Part shown: in pieces, positions 10,046 through 20,292 of the stretch
How positions within the stretch are numbered: the first letter of the stretch is position 1
How the letters are laid out: each line of letters starts with the position of its first letter
Source of the DNA: Symsagittifera roscoffensis
Taxonomy: Eukaryota; Xenacoelomorpha; Acoela; Convolutidae
Direction of reading: 5' to 3'
DNA: 64,000 nt
Assembly (NCBI RefSeq): GCF_963678635.1
Contig: NC_087067.1
Span: 18,297,639 to 18,361,638, forward strand
The notes under the pieces: model-generated
Told to the model about the DNA's origin: nothing
The model's input: the letters and a program-made list of their open reading frames with translations, nothing else
Databases searched by the model: none
Program-made: the position numbers and the translations under genes

Positions 10046-10189
10046 TTCAAATTTTACGCTTAAATTTTTCATTCCAGTGATTTTTTTTTTGTTCTGCATG
10101 TTCCAAAATCTTTTAGTTCTTTGAATTCCCAATAGTCGCAACTAGTGTGGTTGGCTAGGGAGTCTAAAATATCAGAAAACCTTTTTCTT

Positions 10190-10271
10190 TGACAGGAGTG
10201 TGATTCAAATCCACGCATCCGAAGATACTTCGACCTGAACGCAGCGCTTCAGACCACTCGGCCATCCTGCC
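10190..10271 (-). tRNA. tRNA-Leu(CAG)
   Basis: Class A with weakened B box and T stem. Confidence 0.6.
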
Positions 10272-10429
10272 TTTACAGTAATCTTTCAAAAACTTTAAGT
10301 AATTTTTAATCCAGAGATTAGGTTTGTTTATTCTGCTTGTTGCAAAAATGTTTGGGAGTTTGAACTGCTAATCTTTGCAATCAGTGTGGTTCGCTAGGGG
10401 TTACTCCATTCTCAAAAAATCCCTTTCTT

Positions 10430-10511
10430 TGACTGGAGTGGGATTCGAACCCACGCATCCGATGATACTGCGGCCTTAACGCAGCGCCTTAGACCACTCG
10501 GCCATCCGGCC
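10430..10511 (-). tRNA. tRNA-Leu(AAG)
   Basis: Class B. Acceptor begins GGCCGGA, matched by CCAGTC on the other side only in part. Confidence 0.75.
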
Positions 10512-10667
10512 TATATGTCTTAATCTGTAAAATTTTAAGTAATTTTCAATCCATAGATTTTTTTGTTTCTTCTGCATTTTGCAAACGTTGTTGGTCATCT
10601 GAACTGTCAAAACTTACAATTAGTGTAATTGGCGATGGAGGCTAGAATCTCCGAAAGCCTTTTTCTC

Positions 10668-10749
10668 CCATAATTGTGGGATTCGAACCCACTAATCTGA
10701 AGATATTGCTTCCTGAACGCAGTGGCTTAGACCACTCGAACAAGCTGCT
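10668..10749 (-). pseudogene. Class C tRNA-Leu-like copy
   Basis: CAG loop; 3' end CAATTATGG. Confidence 0.65.
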
Positions 10750-10902
10750 TTCAAATTTTACGTTTAATTTTTTCAATTAATTTTCAATCCAGTGAATTTT
10801 TTTTGTTCTGCTTGTTCCAAAATCTTCTAGTCCTTTGAATTGCCATAGTCGCAATTAGTGTGGTTGGCTAGGGAGACTAAAATATCATGAAACTTTTTTC
10901 TT

Positions 10903-10984
10903 TGACATGAGTGTGATTCGAACCTACGCATCCGAATATACTGCGACCTGAACGCAGCGCCTTAGACCACTCGGCCATCCTGCC
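10903..10984 (-). tRNA. tRNA-Leu(CAG)
   Basis: Class A with acceptor, T-stem and variable-arm substitutions. Confidence 0.65.
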
Positions 10985-11142
10985 GTTAATGGAATCATTC
11001 AAAAACTTAAGTAATTTCCAGTCCAGAGATAAGTTTTGTTTATTCTGCTTGTTGCAAAAATTTTTGGGACTTTGAATTGCTAATACTTGCAATCAGTGTG
11101 GTTGGCTGGGCGGACTCAATTCTCAAAAAAAAACCCTTTCAT

Positions 11143-11173
11143 TGACAGGAGCGGGCTTAGAACCCACAAATCC
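11143..11173 (-). pseudogene. Class D tRNA 3'-half remnant
   Basis: T arm and 3' acceptor only. Confidence 0.7.
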
Positions 11174-11325
11174 AAAAATGCTCTAATTTTTTTTAAATTA
11201 ATTTTCAATCCGGAGATTTTTTGTTTATTCTTTAAATTACAAAATATTTTATTCCTTTGAATTGGCAATAGTTGCAACTAGTGTGGTTGATTAGAGAAAC
11301 AAAAATATCGTAAAAGTTTTGTCTT

Positions 11326-11407
11326 TGTCAGGCGTGGGATTCGAACCCACGCATCCGAAGATACTGGGACCTGAACGCAGCGCCTTAGACCACTCGGCCA
11401 TCCTGCC
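11326..11407 (-). tRNA. tRNA-Leu(CAG)
   Basis: Class A with one anticodon-stem change (CCCAG); 3' strand GCCTGAC. Confidence 0.75.
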
Positions 11408-11540
11408 GTTAATGGAATCATTCAAAAACTTTAAGTAATTTCCAGTCTAGAGATAAGTTTTGTTTATTCTGCTTGTTGCAAAAATTTTTGGGACAGTGTG
11501 GTTGGCTGGGCGGACTCAATTCTCAAAAAGTCCCTTTCAT

Positions 11541-11622
11541 TGATAGGAGCGGGCTTAGAACCCACCGATCCGAAGATACTGCTGCCTTAACGCAGCGCCT
11601 TATTCCAATCGGCCATCCTGCC
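11541..11622 (-). tRNA. tRNA-Leu(AAG) with class D 3' end
   Basis: The 5' two thirds are class B, but the T loop is TTCTAAG, as in class D. Probable recombinant showing how class D and full genes exchange sequence. B box damaged. Confidence 0.5.
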
Positions 11623-11780
11623 TTTATGGCTTATTCTTTAAAATTTGAAGAAATTTTTCAATCCAGAGAATATTTTTGTTTCTTCTGCATTTTGCAAACG
11701 TTGTTGGTCATCTGAACTGTCAAAACATACAATTAGTGTGATTGGCAATGGAGGCTATAATCTCAGAAAACCTTTTTCTC

Positions 11781-11851
11781 CCATAGATGTGGGATTCGAA
11801 CTCACTATTGCTCCCTGAACGCAGTGGCTTAGACCACTCGAACATGCTGCT
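11781..11851 (-). pseudogene. Class C copy with 11-nt deletion
   Basis: 71 nt; variable arm shortened. Confidence 0.65.
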
Positions 11852-12021
11852 ATCAAAATTTATGCTTAAAATTTTCAATTAATTTTCACTCCAGAGAAAG
11901 TTTTCGTTTGTTCCGCATTTTGCAAAATCTTCTAGTCCTTTGACTTGCAATAGTTGCGACCTAGCCAATAGTCGCAATTAGTGTGGTTGGCCAGGGAGAC
12001 TAAAATATCAGAAATTTTTTT

Positions 12022-12103
12022 TGACAGGAGGGTGATTCGAACCCACGCATCCGAAGATACTGCGGCCTTGACGCAGCGCCTTAGACCACTCGGCCATCCT
12101 GCC
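12022..12103 (-). tRNA. tRNA-Leu(AAG)
   Basis: Class B with C33 (loop TCAAGGC) and a CCTCC change at the acceptor/T-stem junction. Confidence 0.65.
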
Positions 12104-12264
12104 GTTAATGGAATTCATTCAAAAACTTTAAGTAATTTCCAGTCCAGAGATAAGTTTTGTTTATTCAGCTTTTTGCAAAAATTTTTGGGACTTTGAATTG
12201 CTAATACTTGCAATCAGTGTGGTTGGCTGGGCGGACTCAATTCTCAAAAAAAAAACCCTTTCAT

Positions 12265-12295
12265 TGACAGGAGCGGGCTTAGAACCCACAAATCC
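12265..12295 (-). pseudogene. Class D tRNA 3'-half remnant
   Basis: T arm and 3' acceptor only; the following spacer switches to the A-type spacer. Confidence 0.7.
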
Positions 12296-12446
12296 AAAAA
12301 TGCTCTAATTTTTTTAATTAATTTTCAATCCGGAGATTTTTTGTTTATTCTGCTTGTTGCAAAAATTTTTGGGACTTTGAATTGCTAATACTTGCAATCA
12401 GTGTGGTTCGCTAGGGGTTACTCCATTCTCAAAAAATCCTTTTCTT

Positions 12447-12528
12447 TGACAGGAGTGGGATTCGAAACCACGCATCCGAAGATACTGCCACCTTAACGGA
12501 GCGCCTTAGACCACACGGCCATCCTGCC
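12447..12528 (-). tRNA. tRNA-Leu(AAG), damaged
   Basis: Same anticodon-stem mismatches as 9307-9388; T stem GTGGT. Confidence 0.5.
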
Positions 12529-12685
12529 GTTTCTGCAATTTTTCAAAATTTTTGAGTAATTTTCAGTCCAGAGATTAGTTTTGTTTATTTTGCATTTTGC
12601 AAACGTTGTTGGTCATCTGAACTGTCAAAACTTACAATTAGTGTAATTGGCGATGGAGGCTAGAATCTCCGAAAGCCTTTTTCTC

Positions 12686-12767
12686 CCATAATTGTGGGAT
12701 TCGAACCCACTAATCTGAAGATATTGCTTCCTGAACGCAGTGGCTTAGACCACTCGAACAAGCTGCT
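12686..12767 (-). pseudogene. Class C tRNA-Leu-like copy
   Basis: Duplicate of 10668-10749. Confidence 0.65.
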
Positions 12768-12920
12768 TTCAAATTTTACGTTTAATTTTTTCAATTAATT
12801 TTCAATCCAGTGAATTTTTTTTGTTCTGCTTGTTCCAAAATCTTCTAGTCCTTTGAATTGCCATAGTCGCAATTAGTGTGGTTGGCTAGGGAGACTAAAA
12901 TATCATGAAACTTTTTTCTT

Positions 12921-13002
12921 TGACATGAGTGTGATTCGAACCTACGCATCCGAATATACTGCGACCTGAACGCAGCGCCTTAGACCACTCGGCCATCCTG
13001 AC
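12921..13002 (-). tRNA. tRNA-Leu(CAG)
   Basis: Duplicate of 10903-10984; 5' end GTCAGGA. Confidence 0.65.
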
Positions 13003-13162
13003 GTTAATGGAATCATTCTAAAAACTTAAGTTATTTCCAGTCCAGAGATAAGTTTTGTTTATTCTGCTTGTTGCAAAAATTTTTGGGACTTTGAATTGCT
13101 AATACTTGCAATCAGTGTGGTTGGCTGGGCGGACTCAATTCTCAAAAAAAAAACCCTTTCAT

Positions 13163-13193
13163 TGACAGGAGCGGGCTTAGAACCCACAAATCC
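13163..13193 (-). pseudogene. Class D tRNA 3'-half remnant
   Basis: Duplicate of 11143-11173. Confidence 0.7.
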
Positions 13194-13345
13194 AAAAATG
13201 CTCTAATTTTTTTTAAATTAATTTTCAATCCGGAGATTTTTTGTTTATTCTTTAAATTACAAAATATTTTATTCCTTTGAATTGGCAATAGTTGCAACTA
13301 GTGTGGTTGATTAGAGAAACAAAAATATCGTAAAAGTTTTGTCTT

Positions 13346-13427
13346 TGTCAGGAGTGGGATTCGAACCCACGCATCCGAAGATACTGGGACCTGAACGCAG
13401 CGCCTTAGACCACTCGGCCATCCTGCC
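13346..13427 (-). tRNA. tRNA-Leu(CAG)
   Basis: Duplicate of 11326-11407 with TCCTGAC at the 3' strand. Confidence 0.75.
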
Positions 13428-13560
13428 GTTAATGGAATCATTCAAAAACTTTAAGTAATTTCCAGTCTAGAGATAAGTTTTGTTTATTCTGCTTGTTGCA
13501 AAAATTTTTGGGACAGTGTGGTTGGCTGGGCGGACTCAATTCTCAAAAAGTCCCTTTCAT

Positions 13561-13642
13561 TGATAGGAGCGGGCTTAGAACCCACCGATCCGAAGATACT
13601 GCTGCCTTAACGCAGCGCCTTATTCCAATCGGCCATCCTGCC
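13561..13642 (-). tRNA. tRNA-Leu(AAG) with class D 3' end
   Basis: Duplicate of 11541-11622. Confidence 0.5.
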
Positions 13643-13800
13643 TTTATGGCTTATTCTTTAAAATTTGAAGAAATTTTTCAATCCAGAGAATATTTTTGTT
13701 TCTTCTGCATTTTGCAAACGTTGTTGGTCATCTGAACTGTCAAAACATACAATTAGTGTGATTGGCAATGGAGGCTATAATCTCAGAAAACCTTTTTCTC

Positions 13801-13871
13801 CCATAGATGTGGGATTCGAACTCACTATTGCTCCCTGAACGCAGTGGCTTAGACCACTCGAACATGCTGCT
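13801..13871 (-). pseudogene. Class C copy with 11-nt deletion
   Basis: Duplicate of 11781-11851. Confidence 0.65.
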
Positions 13872-14041
13872 ATCAAAATTTATGCTTAAAATTTTCAATT
13901 AATTTTCACTCCAGAGAAAGTTTTCGTTTGTTCCGCATTTTGCAAAATCTTCTAGTCCTTTGACTTGCAATAGTCGCGACCTAGCCAATAGTCGCAATTA
14001 GTGTGGTTGGCCAGGGAGACTAAAATATCAGAAATTTTTTT

Positions 14042-14123
14042 TGACAGGAGGGTGATTCGAACCCACGCATCCGAAGATACTGCGGCCTTGACGCAGCGCC
14101 TTAGACCACTCGGCCATCCTGCC
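14042..14123 (-). tRNA. tRNA-Leu(AAG)
   Basis: Duplicate of 12022-12103, C33 retained. Confidence 0.65.
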
Positions 14124-14281
14124 GTTAATGGAATTCATTCAAAAACTTTAAGTAATTTCCAGTCCAGAGATAAGTTTTGTTTATTCAGCTTTTTGCAAAA
14201 ATTTTTGGGACTTTGAATTGCTAATACTTGCAATCAGTGTGGTTGGCTGGGCGGACTCAATTCTCAAAAAAACCCTTTCAT

Positions 14282-14312
14282 TGACAGGAGCGGGCTTAGA
14301 ACCCACAAATCC
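14282..14312 (-). pseudogene. Class D tRNA 3'-half remnant
   Basis: T arm and 3' acceptor only. Confidence 0.7.
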
Positions 14313-14462
14313 AAAAATGCTCTAATTTTTTTAATTAATTTTCAATCCGGAGATTTTTTGTTTATTCTTTAAATTACAAAATCTTTTATTCCTTTGAATT
14401 GGCAATAGTTGCAACTAGTGTGGTTGATTAGAGAAACAAAAATATCGTAAAAGTTTTGTCTT

Positions 14463-14544
14463 TGCCAGGAGTGGGATTCGAACCCACGCATCCGAAGATA
14501 CTGCGACCTGAACGCAGCGCCTTAGACCCCTGGGCCATCCTGCC
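14463..14544 (-). tRNA. tRNA-Leu(CAG)
   Basis: Class A; TCCTGGC at the 3' strand and a D-loop change. Confidence 0.75.
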
Positions 14545-14700
14545 TATATGGCTTAATCTTTTAAATTTTTTTACTTTTCAATCCAGAGAATATTTTTGTT
14601 TCTACTGCATTTTGCAAACGTTGTTGGTCATCTGAAGTGTCAAAACTTACAGTTAGTGTGATTGGCTCTGGAGGCTATAATCTCAGAAAATCTTTTTCTC

Positions 14701-14782
14701 TGACAGATGTGGGATTCGAACCCATTAATCTGAAGAAATTGCTCCCTGAACGCAGCGGCTTAGACCACTCGATCATGCTGCT
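14701..14782 (-). pseudogene. Class C tRNA-Leu-like copy
   Basis: CAG loop and B box kept; acceptor and D stems broken. Confidence 0.7.
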
Positions 14783-14934
14783 TTCAAATTTTACGGTTAA
14801 ATTTTTCAATTATTTTTCAATCCAGTGAATTTTTTTTTGTTCTGCATGTTCCAAAATCTGTTTTTCCTTTGAATTGCCAATAGTCGCCATTAGTGTGGTT
14901 GGCTAGGGAGACTAAAATATCAGAAATTTTTTTT

Positions 14935-15016
14935 TGACAGGAGTGGGATTTGAAACCACGCATCCGAAGATACTGCCACCTGATCGCAGCTCCTTAGACC
15001 ACTCGGCCATCCTGCC
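14935..15016 (-). tRNA. tRNA-Leu(CAG), damaged
   Basis: Loop ATCAGGT; one anticodon-stem mismatch; T arm GTGGT/TTCAAAT. Confidence 0.5.
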
Positions 15017-15173
15017 GTTTCTGCAATCTTTCAAAAACTTTAAATAATTTTCAGTCCAGAGATTAGTTTTGTTTAGTCTGCTTGTTGCAAAAATTTTTGG
15101 GACTTTGAATTGCTAATACTTGCAATCAGTGTGGTTGGCTAGGGGGACTCAATTCTCAAAAAAACCCTTTCTT

Positions 15174-15204
15174 TGACAGGAGCGGGCTTAGAACCCACGA
15201 ATCC
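15174..15204 (-). pseudogene. Class D tRNA 3'-half remnant
   Basis: The T stem still pairs (GTGGG with CCCGC, one mismatch), but the loop is TTCTAAG. D arm, anticodon arm and 5' acceptor are absent. The class always precedes a spacer with AATCCGGAG and TGATTAGGGAAAC, so all copies descend from one truncated monomer. Confidence 0.75.
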
Positions 15205-15353
15205 AAAAATGTTCTAATTTTTTATTAATTTTTAATCCGGAGATTTTTATGTTTATTCTGCAAATTGCAAAATCTTTTATTCTTTTGAATTGGCAATAAT
15301 TGCAACTAGTGTGGTTGATTAGGGAAACAAAAATATCATAAATGTTTTGTCGT

Positions 15354-15435
15354 TAACAGGAGTGGGATTCGAACCCACGCATCCGAAGATACTGCGGCAT
15401 AAACGCAGCGCCTTAGACCACTCGGCCATCCTGCC
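15354..15435 (-). tRNA. Leu-type body with Ile anticodon TAT
   Basis: All stems pair (first acceptor pair G-U). Loop TTTATGC gives anticodon TAT, which reads the isoleucine codon AUA. It differs from the class T gene by a G-to-T change at 36. The long variable arm and A73 are leucine-type, so LeuRS might charge it. Confidence 0.75.
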
Positions 15436-15577
15436 TATAAGTCTCTTTCTTTAAATTTTCAACAGATCATTTTAGTTTCTTCTGCATTTTGCAAGCGTTG
15501 CTGGTCATCTGAACTGCCAAAACTTACAATTAGTGTCATTGGCTCTGGAGGCTATAATCTCAGAAAATCTTTTTCTC

Positions 15578-15659
15578 TGACAGATGTGGGATTCGAACCC
15601 ATTAATCTGAAGATATTGCTCCCTGAACGCAGCGGCTTAGACCACTCGAACTTGCTGCT
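15578..15659 (-). pseudogene. Class C tRNA-Leu-like copy
   Basis: CAG loop; usual broken stems. Confidence 0.7.
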
Positions 15660-15854
15660 TTCAAATTTTACGCTTTAATTTTTCAATTAATTTTCAATCC
15701 AGTGAATTTTTTTTGTTCTGCATGTTCGAAAATCTTCTAGTCCTTTGAATTGCCAATAGCCGCCAATTCAAAATCTTTTATTCTTTTGAATTGGCAATAA
15801 TTGCAACTAGTGTGGTTGATTAGGGAAACAAAAATATCATAAATGTTTTGTCGT

Positions 15855-15936
15855 TAACAGGAGTGGGATTCGAACCCACGCATCCGAAGATACTGCGGCA
15901 TAAACGCAGCGCCTTAGACCACTCGGCCATCCTGCC
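15855..15936 (-). tRNA. Leu-type body with Ile anticodon TAT
   Basis: Identical tRNA to 15354-15435, copied by a 501-bp duplication. Confidence 0.75.
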
Positions 15937-16078
15937 TATAACTCTCTTTCTTTAAATTTTTAACATATCATTTTAGTTTCTTCTGCATTTTGCAAGCGTT
16001 GCTGGTCATCTGAACTGCCAAAACTTACAATTAGTGTCATTGGCTCTGGAGGCTATAATCTCAGAAAATCTTTTTCTC

Positions 16079-16160
16079 TGACAGATGTGGGATTCGAACC
16101 CATTAATCTGAAGATATTGCTCCCTGAACGCAGCGGCTTAGACCACTCGAACTTGCTGCT
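16079..16160 (-). pseudogene. Class C tRNA-Leu-like copy
   Basis: Duplicate of 15578-15659, shift 501 bp. Confidence 0.7.
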
Positions 16161-16314
16161 TTCAAATTTTACGCTTTAATTTTTCAATTAATTTTCAATC
16201 CAGTGAATTTTTTTTGTTCTGCATGTTCGAAAATCTTCTAGTCCTTTGAATTGCCAATAGCCGCAATTAGTGTGGTTGGCTAGGGAGACTAAAATATCAT
16301 TAAGTTTTTTTCCT

Positions 16315-16396
16315 TGACAGGAGTGGGATTCGAACCCACGCATCCGAAGATACTTCGACCTGAACGCAGCGCCTTAGACCACTCGGCCATCCTGCC
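16315..16396 (-). tRNA. tRNA-Leu(CAG)
   Basis: Class A with one anticodon-stem mismatch (CGAAG). Confidence 0.75.
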
Positions 16397-16554
16397 TTGA
16401 CAGTAATCTTTCAAAAACTTTAAGTAATTTTCAATCCAGAGATTAGTTTTGTTTATTCTGCTTGTTGCAAAAATTTTTGGGACTTTAAATTGCTTATACT
16501 TGCAATCAGTGTGATTCGCTAGGGATTACTCCATTCTCAAAAAATCCCTTTCTT

Positions 16555-16636
16555 TGACAGGAGTGGGATTCGAACCCACGCATCCGATGAAACTGCGGCC
16601 TTAACGCAGCGACTTCGACCACTCGGCCATCCTGCC
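16555..16636 (-). tRNA. tRNA-Leu(AAG)
   Basis: Class B with D-arm and variable-arm substitutions. Confidence 0.75.
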
Positions 16637-16793
16637 TATATGGCTTAATCTTTAAAATTTGAAGTACTTTTCAATCCATAGAATATTTTTGTTTGTTCTG
16701 CATTTTGCAAACGTTGTTGGTCATCTGAACTGTCAAAACTTACAATTAGTGTGATTGGCGATGGAGGCTATAATCTCAGAAAACCTTTTTCTG

Positions 16794-16875
16794 CCATTGA
16801 TGTGGGGTTCGAACCCACTAATCTGAAGATATTGCTCCCTGAACGCAGTGGCTTAGACTACTCGAACATGCTGCT
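16794..16875 (-). pseudogene. Class C tRNA-Leu-like copy
   Basis: CAG loop; 3' end CAATGG. Confidence 0.65.
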
Positions 16876-17026
16876 TTCAAATTTTACGCTTAAATTTTTC
16901 AATTAATTTTCAATCCAGTGAGTTTTTTTTGTGTTGCATGTTCCAAAATCTTTTTTTCCTTTGAATTGCCAATAGTAGCCATTAGTGTGGTTGGCTAGGG
17001 AGAATAAAATATCAGAAAATTTTTTT

Positions 17027-17108
17027 TGACAGGAGTGGGATTCGAAACCACGCATCCGAAGATACTGCCACCTGAAAGCAGCTCCTTAGACCAATCGGCC
17101 ATCCTGCC
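17027..17108 (-). tRNA. tRNA-Leu(CAG)
   Basis: Anticodon stem CTGCT/GGCAG pairs with one G-U; T stem GTGGT has a mismatch. Confidence 0.6.
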
Positions 17109-17257
17109 GTTTCTGCAATCTTTAAAAAACTTTAAGTAATTTTCAGTCCAGAGATTAGTTTTGTTTATTCTGCTTGTTGCAAAATTTTTTGGGACTTTGA
17201 ATTGCTAATACTTGCAATCAGTGTGGGGGACTCAATTCTCAAAAAAAAACCTTTCTT

Positions 17258-17288
17258 TGACAGGAGCGGGCTTAGAACCCACGAATAC
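17258..17288 (-). pseudogene. Class D tRNA 3'-half remnant
   Basis: T arm and 3' acceptor only. Confidence 0.7.
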
Positions 17289-17436
17289 AAAAATGCTCTA
17301 ATTTTTTATTAATTTTTAATCCGAAGATTTTTCTTTCATTCTGCAAATTGCAAAATTTTTTATTCTTTTGAATTGGCAATATTTGCAACTAGTGTGGTTG
17401 ATTAGGGAAACAAAAATATCATAAATGTTTTGTCAT

Positions 17437-17518
17437 TGACAGGAGTGGGATTTGAACCCACGCATACGAAGATACTGCGGCCTAAACGCAGCGCCTTAGA
17501 ACACTCGGCCATCCTGCC
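17437..17518 (-). tRNA. tRNA-Leu(TAG)
   Basis: Class T; T loop TTCAAAT, D loop substitution. Confidence 0.75.
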
Positions 17519-17675
17519 TATAAGGCTCTTTCATTAAAATTTCAACAAGTTTTCAATCCACAGATCATTTTGGTTTCTTCTGCATTTTGCAAGCGTTGCT
17601 GGTCATCTGAACTGCCAAAACTTACAATTAGTGTGATTCGCTCTGGAGGCTATAATCTCAGAAAATCTTTTTCTC

Positions 17676-17757
17676 TGACAGATGTGGGATTCGAACCCAT
17701 TAATCTGAAGATATTGCTCCCTGAACGCAGCGGCTTAGACCACTCGAACATGCTGTT
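17676..17757 (-). pseudogene. Class C tRNA-Leu-like copy
   Basis: CAG loop; 5' end AACAGCA. Confidence 0.7.
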
Positions 17758-17910
17758 TTCAAATTTTACGTTTAATTTTTTCATTTAATTTTCAATCCAG
17801 TGAATTTTTTTTTGTTCTGCATGTTCCAAAACCTTTTAGTCCTTTGAATTACCAATAGTCGCAATTAGTGGTTGGCTAGGGAGACTAAAATATCATGAAC
17901 TTTTTTTCTA

Positions 17911-17992
17911 TGACAGTAGTGGGATTCGAACCCACGCATCCGAAGATACTGCGACCTGAACGCAGCGCCTTAGACCACTCGGCCATCCTGCC
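17911..17992 (-). tRNA. tRNA-Leu(CAG)
   Basis: Class A with one acceptor substitution (TACTGTC). Confidence 0.8.
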
Positions 17993-18150
17993 GTTTATAG
18001 AAGCTTTCAAAAACTTTAAGTAATTTCCAGTCCAGAGATTAGTTTTGTTTATTCTGCTTGTTGCAAAAATTTTTGGGACTTTGAATTGCTAATACTTGCA
18101 ATCAGTGGGGTTCGCTAGGGGTTACTCCATTCTGAAAAAATCCTTTTCTT

Positions 18151-18232
18151 TGACAGGAGTGGGATTCGAACCCACGCATCCGAAGACACTGCGGATTTAA
18201 CGCAGCGCCTTAGACCATTCGGCCATCCTGCC
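18151..18232 (-). tRNA. Leu-type body with Phe anticodon AAA
   Basis: Stems intact. Loop TTAAATC gives anticodon AAA, reading UUU. It is a class B gene with changes at 36 and 37. The body stays leucine-type. Its duplicate at 19341 keeps AAG. Confidence 0.7.
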
Positions 18233-18389
18233 TATAATGCTCTGTCTTTAAAATTTCAACTACTTTTCAATCCAGAGAATATTTTTGTTTCTTCTGCTTT
18301 TTGCAAACGTTGTTGGTAATCTGAACTGTCAAAACTTACAATTAGTGTGATTGGCTCTGGAGGCTATAATCTCAGAAAGTCTTTTTCTC

Positions 18390-18471
18390 TGACAGATGTG
18401 GGATTCAAACCCATTAATCTGAAGATATTGCTCCCTGAACGCAGCGGCTTAGACCACTCGAACATGCTGCT
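18390..18471 (-). pseudogene. Class C tRNA-Leu-like copy
   Basis: CAG loop; B box TTTGAAT. Confidence 0.65.
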
Positions 18472-18624
18472 TTCAAATTTTACGCTTAAATTTTTCAAAT
18501 AATTTTCAATCCAGTAAAAATTTTTTTGTTCGGCATGTTCACAAATCTTTTAGTCCTTTGGATTGCCAATAGTCGCCATTAGTGTGGTTGGCTAGGGAGA
18601 CTAAAATATCAGAAAGTTTTTTTT

Positions 18625-18706
18625 TGACAGGAGTGGGATTCGAAACTAAGCATCCGAAGATACTGCCACCTGAGTGCAGCGCCTTAGACCACTCGGCCAT
18701 CCTGCC
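18625..18706 (-). pseudogene. tRNA-Leu(CAG)-like decayed copy
   Basis: Loop CTCAGGT, broken T stem (CTTAG against CCCAC). Confidence 0.55.
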
Positions 18707-18862
18707 GTTTCTGCAATCTTTCAAAAACTTTAAGTAATTTTCAATCCAGAGATTAATTTTGTTTATTCTGCTTGTTGCAAAATTTTTTGGGATTTTGAAT
18801 TGCTAATACTTGCAATCAGTGTGGTTGGCTAGGGGGACTCAATTCTAAAAAAAACCTTTCTT

Positions 18863-18944
18863 TGACAGGAGCGGGATTCGATCCCACGCATCCGAAGATA
18901 CTGCGGCCTAAACGCAGCGCCTTAGACCACTCGGCCATCCTGCC
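18863..18944 (-). tRNA. tRNA-Leu(TAG)
   Basis: Class T with T loop TCGAATC variant (GGATCGAATCC). Confidence 0.8.
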
Positions 18945-19100
18945 GTTAATGGAATCTTTCAAAAACTTTAAGTAATTTTCAGTCCAGTGATTAGTTTTGT
19001 TTATTCTGCCTGTTGCAAAAATTTTTGGGACTTCGAATTGCTAATACTTGCAATCAGTGTGGTTGGCTAGGGAGACTCAATTCTCCAAAAACCTTTTCTT

Positions 19101-19182
19101 TGACAGGAGTGGGATTCGAACCCACGCATCCGAAGATACTGCGGAATTAACACAGCGCCTTAGACCACTCGGCCATCCTGCC
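19101..19182 (-). tRNA. Leu-type body with Ile anticodon AAT
   Basis: Loop TTAATTC gives AAT (reads AUU). Anticodon stem CTGTG/CGCAG pairs with one G-U. All other arms are consensus. Confidence 0.7.
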
Positions 19183-19340
19183 GTTTATGGAAGCTTTCAA
19201 AAAATTTAAGTAATTTCCAGTCCAGAGATTAGTTTTGTTTATTCTGTTTGTTGCAAAAATTTTTGGGACTTTGAATTGCTAATACTTGCAATCAGTGGGG
19301 TTCGCTAGGGGTTACTCCATTCTGAAAAAATCCTTTTCTT

Positions 19341-19422
19341 TGACAGGAGTGGGATTCGAACCCACGCATCCGAAGACACTGCGGACTTAACGCATCGCCT
19401 TAGACCATTCGGCCATCCTGCC
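19341..19422 (-). tRNA. tRNA-Leu(AAG)
   Basis: Loop TTAAGTC (T37); the outer anticodon-stem pair is broken. Confidence 0.7.
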
Positions 19423-19579
19423 TATAAGGCTCTGTCTTTAAAATTTCAACTACTTTTCAATCCAGAGAATATTTTTGTTTCTTCTGCTTTTTGCAAACGT
19501 TGTTGGTAATCTGAACTGTCAAAACTTACAATTAGTGTGATTGGCTCTGGAGGCTATAATCTCAGAAAGTCTTTTTCTC

Positions 19580-19661
19580 TGACAGATGTGGGATTCAAAC
19601 CCATTAATCTGAAGATATTGCTCCCTGAACGCAGCGGCTTAGACCACTCGAACATGCTGCT
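19580..19661 (-). pseudogene. Class C tRNA-Leu-like copy
   Basis: Duplicate of 18390-18471. Confidence 0.65.
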
Positions 19662-19814
19662 TTCAAATTTTACGCTTAAATTTTTCAAATAATTTTCAAT
19701 CCAGTAAATTTTTTTTTGTTCGGCATGTTCACAAATCTTTTAGTCCTTTGAATTGCCAATAGTCGCCATTAGTGTGGTTGGCTAGGGAGACTAAAATATC
19801 AGAAAGTTTTTTTT

Positions 19815-19896
19815 TGACAGGAGTGGGATTCGAAACTAAGCATCCGAAGATACTGCCACCTGAATGCAGCGCCTTAGACCACTCGGCCATCCTGCC
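19815..19896 (-). pseudogene. tRNA-Leu(CAG)-like decayed copy
   Basis: Duplicate of 18625-18706 with loop TTCAGGT; T stem still broken. Confidence 0.55.
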
Positions 19897-20054
19897 GTTT
19901 CTGCAATCTTTCAAAAACTTTAAGTAATTTTCAATCCAGAGATTAATTTTGTTTATTCTGCTTGTTGCAAAATTTTTTGGGATTTTGAATTGCTAATACT
20001 TGCAATCAGTGTGGTTGGCTAGAGGGACTCAATTTTAAAAAAAAAACCTTTCTT

Positions 20055-20136
20055 TGACAGGAGCGGGCTTCGATCCCACGCATCCGAAGATACTGCGGCC
20101 TAAACGCAGCGCCTTAGACCACTCGGCCATCCTGCC
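20055..20136 (-). tRNA. tRNA-Leu(TAG)
   Basis: Class T; same T-loop variant as 18863-18944. Confidence 0.8.
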
Positions 20137-20292
20137 GTTAATGGAATCTTTCGAAAACTTTAAGTAATTTTCAGTCCAGTGATTAGTTTTGTTTATTCTG
20201 CTTGTTGCAAAAATTTTTGGGACTTCGAATTGCTAATACTTGCAATCAGTGTGGTTGGCTAGGGAGACTCAATTCTCCAAAAACCTTTTCTT

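Larger units (their letters stand above)
10570..14340 (-). repeat. About 2020-bp tandem duplication
   Basis: Modules from 10668 to 12265 recur from 12686 to 14282 with shifts of 2017-2020 bp. Exact ends are not resolved. Confidence 0.8.
18390..20240 (-). repeat. 1190-bp tandem duplication
   Basis: Modules at 18390 and 18625 recur at 19580 and 19815 with an exact 1190-bp shift; neighbouring modules follow within 2 bp. Confidence 0.8.

Noticed and set aside
18625..19896. CAG copies at 18625 and 19815 as working genes
   Set aside because: The T stem cannot pair (CTTAG against CCCAC), so I list them as pseudogenes.
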